From positions 1-8,168 of the forward strand of contig JAKBAF010000047.1 in the NCBI GenBank assembly GCA_021809305.1: a stretch of DNA of 8,168 nt. The letters run 5' to 3'. The stretch comes from a bacterium (GTDB lineage: Bacteria > Chlamydiota > Chlamydiia > Chlamydiales > JAFEGQ01). Below, piece after piece: positions 5,939 to 8,168 of this stretch. The notes under the pieces are model-generated. The model did not search any database and had not been told where the DNA came from. It was given only the letters and a program-made list of their open reading frames with translations. Within the stretch, counting starts at the first letter, position 1; each line of letters opens with the position of its first letter. The translations under genes and the position numbers were made by a program.

Positions 5939-7075
5939 TTGGCCACAAAACCCAAGCCACTTCTCCTTGTGGGATTACTTCTCCTGTTTGCACTCTCCTT
6001 TGCATCGATTCGTATCACCTGTAGATGGGTTCACGATGAGGTACGGGATCGCGACCGCCTGCATATCATTCCGGAACTATGGAATAGGTTGAATGGCAAG
6101 AGGGTTGTCTACGTTGTGCCAAACCAGTACGCACCGCCTCGAGATCGCCTTCTAAAGGGCAGGCACAGGCAGCCAGAGGTCGACAACCGGCGCTTCTGGG
6201 TAGCCCTAAAGGCTGCCTGTGCGGAAAGAGGGGTTGAGCTTCACTGCACCCGCCTAAAGCGTATTCCACTTGATGCGGGACTGCTGCTCTGCTACGGGAT
6301 CCAGCCAAACAAGGAAGTGATTGAGAATCTTAAGAAGCTTCCTAAAGAGCGAAAAATTCTCTCCATCTGGGATCCCCCTCTGCTGGAGCCGCAGTCCTAT
6401 CTTCCCGAGCTCCAACAACTCTTCTCCAAGATCCTCACCTGGAGGGATGATCTGGCCGATGGGAAGACCTTCCTTAAGTTCCATCTAACCCACCCTATTG
6501 CCTCCCAAGCGCCCAGTAAGCCCTTCGAATCAAGAGCTCTACTCACCCTCATCGCCCCCAACGAGAGCTCCTCCCACCTCCATCAGCTCTACACCAAGCG
6601 GCAAAGCGCAATTGACTATTTCGAGAGCCACGGGTCTGGCGATTTCACTTTCTACGGCCCCGGCTGGGAGTGCCTCAACTATCGCACCTATGGTGGGACC
6701 GCAGATGATGAGACTCTCGGCAACTTCCGCTTCTGTCTTGCCTACGAGAACTCCTGCGATGAGCCAGGCTACATTTCGCAAGTACTCCTCGCCCCTCTTG
6801 CTGCTCACTGTGTTCCTGTCTACCTTGGCGATCCAAATGTCCTCCACTCTATCCCCAAAGAGTGCTTTATTGATCGGTGCCAGTTCGACAGCGATGCCGA
6901 CCTCCACGCCTACCTTAAAGCCATGACAAAGGAGGAGTACGAGGGCTATCAACGCGCAATCGATGCCTTCCATGCGAGCGCTGCGAGTGAGCTCTTCTCT
7001 CCGACCCGCGTCGCTGACCAATTTGCAAATGAAATTCTAGCCGCCCTCGAGAATCTCAAGCGAGCCGAGGGTTAG
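5939..7075 (+). CDS. GT10-like paralogue lacking donor-binding Glu-Lys, probably inactive or altered
   Basis: From the TTG at 5939 the protein has 378 residues and matches the preceding GT10 protein throughout. Shared blocks include HIIPELWNR/HVIPELWNR, KERKIL, EPQSY, LTWRDDL, YGPGWE, FRFCLAYEN (263-271), CVPVYLG (291-297), PKECFI and EGYQRAIDA. The decisive difference is in the donor motif: PGYISQV (276-282) replaces PGWVTEK, so Glu becomes Gln281 and Lys becomes Val282. The upstream WEP is WDP here. There is no frameshift, so these are substitutions in an intact gene. A leucine-rich hydrophobic anchor lies at about 8-24. The gene is in the same frame as its neighbour, 42 bases after the TAA if TTG is used, and surely co-transcribed. 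An ATT at 5915 with a good Shine-Dalgarno is a better-placed start and would add 8 residues with two more basic ones before the anchor. It could be a pseudoenzyme partner or a duplicate with a changed role. Confidence 0.82.
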   Translation: MATKPKPLLLVGLLLLFALSFASIRITCRWVHDEVRDRDRLHIIPELWNRLNGKRVVYVVPNQYAPPRDRLLKGRHRQPEVDNRRFWVALKAACAERGVELHCTRLKRIPLDAGLLLCYGIQPNKEVIENLKKLPKERKILSIWDPPLLEPQSYLPELQQLFSKILTWRDDLADGKTFLKFHLTHPIASQAPSKPFESRALLTLIAPNESSSHLHQLYTKRQSAIDYFESHGSGDFTFYGPGWECLNYRTYGGTADDETLGNFRFCLAYENSCDEPGYISQVLLAPLAAHCVPVYLGDPNVLHSIPKECFIDRCQFDSDADLHAYLKAMTKEEYEGYQRAIDAFHASAASELFSPTRVADQFANEILAALENLKRAEG

Positions 7076-7091
7076 CATCGTCGCCCGCCAT

Positions 7092-7138
7092 TTTGGGGAC
7101 TTCGCCCCAAACCCCACCAGAGGGCTTGCGCCCTCTGG
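7092..7138 (+). terminator. Two consecutive hairpins after the second GT10 gene
   Basis: Hairpin one has arms TTTGGGG and CCCCAAA (7092-7111) around a 6-base loop. Hairpin two has perfect 9-bp arms CCAGAGGGC and GCCCTCTGG (7117-7138) around TTGC. They start 16 bases after the stop and could end or stabilise the GT10 transcript. There is no U-tract after either stem, so classical intrinsic termination is uncertain. They belong to the left arm of the palindrome. Confidence 0.4.
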
Positions 7139-7189
7139 ACACCCATTACTATATGAACGTTAAGCCGTAGATCTCTTTTCGCATTTACC

Positions 7190-7220
7190 CATATCGAAAA
7201 GGCAAAGCCTTTTCCATATG
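7190..7220. repeat. Central hairpin of the palindrome
   Basis: Arms CATATCGAAAAGGC (7190-7203) and GCCTTTTCCATATG (7207-7220) enclose an AAA loop. They are complementary at 13 of 14 positions. This is the fold-back point of the larger inverted repeat and could extrude as a cruciform or act as a stem-loop in RNA from either strand. Confidence 0.75.
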
Positions 7221-7275
7221 TTATTACAATTTTTGCAAAGCCAGCGCTACGGCCAAAGAAAAACGCCATGGGAGT

Positions 7276-7325
7276 CGAGAGGGCTTAGGGCCCTCTCGTG
7301 GGGGTTTGGGGGCAAAGTCCCCCAA
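7276..7325 (-). terminator. Two consecutive hairpins after the MORN-repeat gene
   Basis: Read on the minus strand, the first stem has arms TTGGGGG and CCCCCAA (7325-7306). The second has arms CGAGAGGGC and GCCCTCTCG (7298-7276). They begin 12 bases after the stop and mirror, with small compensating base changes, the pair after the GT10 gene on the other strand. As there, no U-tract follows. Confidence 0.4.
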
Positions 7326-7337
7326 GAGGGACGACGG

Positions 7338-8168
7338 CTACTTAGCCTCTTGTCCGCCGGCTTCGGGTAGGCCCCCTTGGTAGACGACCTTGCGGATTAG
7401 GTGGCCGGAGCCGTCATAGAGGGTTGCGAGGCCAGAGCCTGCAACAACGTGCGAAACGGGAAGACCGGAGCTATGAGAGAAGTAGCTCCCCTTGATTAGA
7501 CGGTCCTCTTCATACTCTTCGATGAGCATGAGCTGTCCCTCTTCGTACCATCCAGTGGAGGGGCCATACCGCTTGTTGTGGGCCATCTCTCGCTGACTCT
7601 CTAGCTGCCCTGAGGGGTACCAACTCTTTACCGTCCCATGGAGCAGTCCTTGCTGCCATGTAATAAGAAGCTTAGGCCGAGCCGCCGCCTCCTGGCCGAA
7701 GGGAGAGGGGGGATAAAATTCAATCTCCTCTCCGTGCTTGACGCCATTTTTAGTGTGGTAGCGACGAAGAAGGTGAAAATCAGCATCTAGCTCTTCAACA
7801 GCGCCCTCACAAACCCCCTCGCGGTACTCAATAAGATCAAAACGCCCCTCTCTTAGGAAACGAGCTCGACGCCCTCTGCCCTGATGGATGGTGGCGATGC
7901 AGTCGCCCTCCTCATCGAAGTAGAGACCTTCATGGAGAAGCCCCTTCTTATAGAGCTCGTTGTAGGAGGAGCGACCATCTGGCCAGTAGCCATGCGCCTC
8001 GCCTTGCGGCTCCCCCTCATGGAAGGTGACCTCCTCCTTTAGCTCACCGCCCTCCGAGAAGCGCTGGGTGAGATACTGATGGCGAATGATTATAGAAAGT
8101 AATGACAGTGCTGAAGTACGACCAAGGTGATAATCAAAGAGAAGGCCTACGAAGGAGCCTATCTGGTA
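7338..8168 (-). CDS. MORN/YwqK-type repeat protein, 5' end outside window
   Basis: The minus frame is open from base 8168 to a TAG at 7340-7338, giving 276 visible residues with the start beyond the window. The Met encoded at 7586 is internal and is not the start. The visible part opens with a hydrophobic stretch (YQIGSFVGLLFDYHLGRTSA at 1-20, then LSLLSIII). It continues as degenerate repeats of the MORN_2/YwqK kind: units with a tyrosine or tryptophan, a Gly-containing turn and a charged strand. Examples are GEAHGYWPDGRSSYNELY (56-73), GLYFDEEGDCI (81-91), GTVKSWYPSGQLESQ (178-192), STGWYEEGQLMLIEEY (204-219) and ATLYDGSGHLIRKVVY (248-263). Database names call such proteins 'toxin-antitoxin system YwqK antitoxin', but that role is unproven; repeat-mediated binding to a protein or membrane is a safer idea. 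As I recall, a similar protein lies near recA in Chlamydia. No partner toxin is visible. Confidence 0.85.
   Translation of the reverse strand, partial: YQIGSFVGLLFDYHLGRTSALSLLSIIIRHQYLTQRFSEGGELKEEVTFHEGEPQGEAHGYWPDGRSSYNELYKKGLLHEGLYFDEEGDCIATIHQGRGRRARFLREGRFDLIEYREGVCEGAVEELDADFHLLRRYHTKNGVKHGEEIEFYPPSPFGQEAAARPKLLITWQQGLLHGTVKSWYPSGQLESQREMAHNKRYGPSTGWYEEGQLMLIEEYEEDRLIKGSYFSHSSGLPVSHVVAGSGLATLYDGSGHLIRKVVYQGGLPEAGGQEAK

Larger units (their letters stand above)
7073..7340. repeat. Large imperfect palindrome filling the gap between convergent genes
   Basis: The left arm (7073-7146) and the right arm read in reverse (7340-7267) are homologous. Both begin with TAG and a CGTCG-containing stretch. 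Both then carry a TTGGGG...CCCCAA hairpin, AAACCCC, a second hairpin with AGAGGGC and GCCCTCT arms, and GAC-N-CCCAT. Inward of these, GCCGTAG (7164-7170) pairs with CTACGGC (7247-7253), and a 14-bp hairpin sits at the centre (7190-7220). The arms are 74 bases each and the central hairpin is centred within about 2 bases of the midpoint of the whole. The outer TAG triplets are the stop codons of the two converging genes. It could be a MITE-like element, or a repeat duplicated in inverted orientation serving as a two-way terminator. It contains no convincing gene. Confidence 0.8.

Noticed and set aside
6498..6926. A 142-residue plus-strand ORF in another frame of the second GT10 gene
   Set aside because: Its composition is low-complexity (Ser, Pro, Thr-rich), typical of a shifted frame, and it lies inside a conserved coding region.
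6539..7021. A 160-residue minus-strand ORF inside the second GT10 gene
   Set aside because: It lies wholly within a well-supported gene with conserved family blocks; its length comes from codon bias of the sense strand, and it shows no ribosome site or recognisable motif.
7076..7337. A CRISPR array, tRNA or small RNA gene in the repeat-rich gap
   Set aside because: The repeats form one palindrome rather than direct repeats with spacers, and no cloverleaf or tRNA consensus elements were found.
7338..7586. An 82-residue gene starting at the ATG at 7586
   Set aside because: The frame is open all the way to base 8168 and repeat units of the same kind continue upstream of this Met, so it is the C-terminal part of a longer protein.

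Overview
The window most likely comes from a member of the Chlamydiae, probably an environmental 'chlamydia-like' lineage rather than Chlamydia itself. The main evidence is the RecA protein. Its core and its C-terminal segment (lysine-rich start, 'APPFRTAEFDILFNEGIS' stretch, short variable tail) read like chlamydial RecA. A MORN-type repeat protein lies upstream of recA on the same strand. The GT2 and GT10 glycosyltransferases are of kinds I associate with Parachlamydia-like genomes. Base composition looks close to half G+C by eye, which is high for the best-known chlamydiae. The lineage call is therefore an inference.

Layout. On the plus strand, 1-1430 holds the tail of an unidentified gene, then two overlapping GT2-type genes: a degenerate copy without the DxD motif (82-675) and an intact copy (672-1430). 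Tail-to-tail with these, and overlapping the second by 24 bases, lies a 670-residue multi-membrane-segment protein of unknown function (3419 to 1407, minus). The 187-base gap at 3420-3606 holds an extended -10 promoter for that gene and a UUCG-loop terminator for recA. recA runs 4665 to 3607 on the minus strand. Diverging from it on the plus strand are two tandem, same-frame GT10 (fucosyltransferase-like) genes (4766-5896 and about 5939-7075). The second has lost the Glu-Lys of the donor-binding motif. The gap between this second GT10 gene and the last gene runs from stop codon to stop codon and is one roughly 268-base imperfect palindrome (7073-7340). The last gene is a 5'-truncated MORN/YwqK-repeat protein on the minus strand, open from base 8168 to the stop at 7338.

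How it fits together. The minus-strand genes (MORN protein, recA, 670-residue protein) look like the conserved backbone. The plus-strand glycosyltransferase pairs look like accessory sugar-transfer modules. The striking repeated theme is that each of the two unrelated glycosyltransferase families occurs as an adjacent pair, one copy with its catalytic motif and one without. This suggests pseudoenzyme partners or duplicates that are decaying or diverging. I saw no RNA genes, CRISPR arrays, transposase genes or attachment sites.
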